A stretch of DNA of 6,027 nucleotides from Gemmataceae bacterium (GTDB taxonomy: Bacteria > Planctomycetota > Planctomycetia > Gemmatales > Gemmataceae). The translations under genes and the position numbers were made by a program. Positions 5,149 to 6,027 of the stretch are shown here, in pieces. How positions within the stretch are numbered: position 1 is the stretch's first letter; each line of letters opens with the position of its first letter. The stretch spans positions 1 to 6,027 of the forward strand of contig CANLGS010000290.1 of assembly GCA_947490035.1 (NCBI GenBank), read 5' to 3'. A model generated the notes under the pieces. The model made no database searches, was not told the DNA's origin, and saw only the letters and a list, made by a program, of their open reading frames with translations.

Positions 5149-6027
5149 ATGTCGTTGCTGTTGTCCGCGCAGGATTTGAGCAAGAGTTACGGCCCGCGAC
5201 CGCTCTTCGACGGGCTGTGCGCCGAACTCCGCGCCGGCGAGCGCGTCGGGCTGATCGGCCCCAACGGGTCGGGCAAGTCCACACTCCTGAAGATTCTCGC
5301 CGGAATCGAGACCGCCGACGGCGGCATCCGCACCGCGCGCCGCGGCGTGCGCATCGGCTACCTGCCGCAAGACGATATCTTTGAACCTGGACTGACCGCG
5401 CACGGCGTGCTGATGGCCGCGCTCGCGGACGAACACCTCGAAGAACACGAGTGCGAGACGCGCACCATTATCACGCTCACGCAGGTCGGGTTCGACAACC
5501 CCGACGTGCTCACCGACACGCTCTCCGGCGGCTGGAAGAAGCGGCTCGCCCTCGCGCGGGAACTCGTGCGCGAACCGGACCTGATGCTCATGGACGAACC
5601 GACCAACCACCTCGACCTGCCCGGCGTGGTGTGGCTCGAAGGGATGCTGCGGGCCGCGCCGTTCGGCTACCTCGCCGCCACCCACGACCGCGCGTTCCTC
5701 CGCGCCGTGTCGGACGAGATTCTGGAGGTGAGTCGCGTGTATCCCGGTGGGTCGTTCCGCGCGGCTGGCTCGTTCGACGACTTCGCCGACAAGCGCGACG
5801 CCTTCCTCGAAGCCCAGAGCCGCATGCGCGACGCGGTCGCCAACCAGGTGCGCCGCGAAACGGAGTGGCTCGGGCGCAAGGAGTCCGCACAGCGGAAGAA
5901 GTCGCGGTCGCGCATCGGCGAGGCCGCCGACCGGCGCGACCAGTTGAAGGAACTCGACTACCGCACCGCGGCGGCGAACACCGCCGGCATCGACTTCGCC
6001 GGCACCGGCCGCCAGACGAAGAAGCTC
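5149..6027 (+). CDS. ABC-F family ATPase, Uup-like (3' end outside window)
   Basis: The 293 codons visible run from ATG at 5149 to the window edge. An in-frame TAA at 5131 makes this the first possible start; it has only a weak GGAA (5139-5142) as ribosome-binding site. The first ATP-binding cassette is complete: Walker A GPNGSGKST (37-45), Q-loop YLPQ (Q74), signature LSGGW (125-129), Walker B LMLMDE (145-150) with DEPTNHLD, and switch histidine H179 in ATHDRAFL. No membrane segment is present, as expected for soluble ABC-F proteins that act on the ribosome rather than as transporters. The arginine- and lysine-rich interdomain linker (about 214-269, with ETEWLGRKESAQRKKSRSRI at 237-256) and the following IDFAGTGRQTKKL (281-293) match Uup rather than EttA. 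A full protein would be about 600-640 residues, with a second cassette beyond the edge. Uup-type proteins are linked to ribosome function and, in E. coli, to precise transposon excision. Confidence 0.93.
   Translation, partial: MSLLLSAQDLSKSYGPRPLFDGLCAELRAGERVGLIGPNGSGKSTLLKILAGIETADGGIRTARRGVRIGYLPQDDIFEPGLTAHGVLMAALADEHLEEHECETRTIITLTQVGFDNPDVLTDTLSGGWKKRLALARELVREPDLMLMDEPTNHLDLPGVVWLEGMLRAAPFGYLAATHDRAFLRAVSDEILEVSRVYPGGSFRAAGSFDDFADKRDAFLEAQSRMRDAVANQVRRETEWLGRKESAQRKKSRSRIGEAADRRDQLKELDYRTAAANTAGIDFAGTGRQTKKL

Noticed and set aside
4929..5384. A 151-codon frame from a TTG across the gap into the ABC-F gene
   Set aside because: More than half is an out-of-frame reading of the ABC-F gene, the first part has no recognisable features, and the start has no Shine-Dalgarno.

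Overview
The window looks like chromosomal DNA from a planctomycete, most likely a Gemmata-type (Gemmataceae) bacterium. This is inferred from the high GC content, from a PSCyt1/DUF1549/DUF1553 protein followed by a Tat-exported DUF1501 protein (a pair hugely expanded in Planctomycetes), and from short GC-rich palindromes of the kind scattered through these genomes. No rRNA, tRNA, CRISPR array, transposase or plasmid function is visible.

Layout. On the minus strand, positions 3904 down to 1 hold a two-gene unit. First comes a complete 1039-residue exported protein with cytochrome-like motifs and a LamG-like domain (785-3904). After a 54-nt gap comes a DUF1501 protein that starts at 730 and runs off the left edge of the window. 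On the plus strand, a short-form AMP nucleosidase (4074-4853) is divergent from this unit. A gap of about 295 nt without a convincing gene follows, and then the N-terminal half of a Uup-like ABC-F ATPase (5149 to the right edge). The 169-nt divergent intergenic region carries a perfect 24-bp inverted repeat (3923-3978), a plausible sigma70-like promoter for the AMP nucleosidase (4020-4048) and its Shine-Dalgarno.

How the genes work together. The two minus-strand genes probably form one operon whose products act outside the cytoplasm. In this phylum such pairs are often suspected of roles in breakdown of complex carbon, but no biochemical function is established. The AMP nucleosidase is purine salvage and AMP-pool control. 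The ABC-F ATPase is a soluble protein expected to act on ribosomes. These two cytoplasmic genes have no evident functional link to each other or to the exported pair.

Most notable. The large exported-protein gene appears to contain two short in-frame insertions, each built on a GC-rich palindromic DNA segment (1752-1771 and 1529-1551), and a third, larger palindrome lies 18 nt before its start codon. This resembles the protein-embedded palindromic elements of Rickettsia. I see no clear novel defence system or large mobile element.
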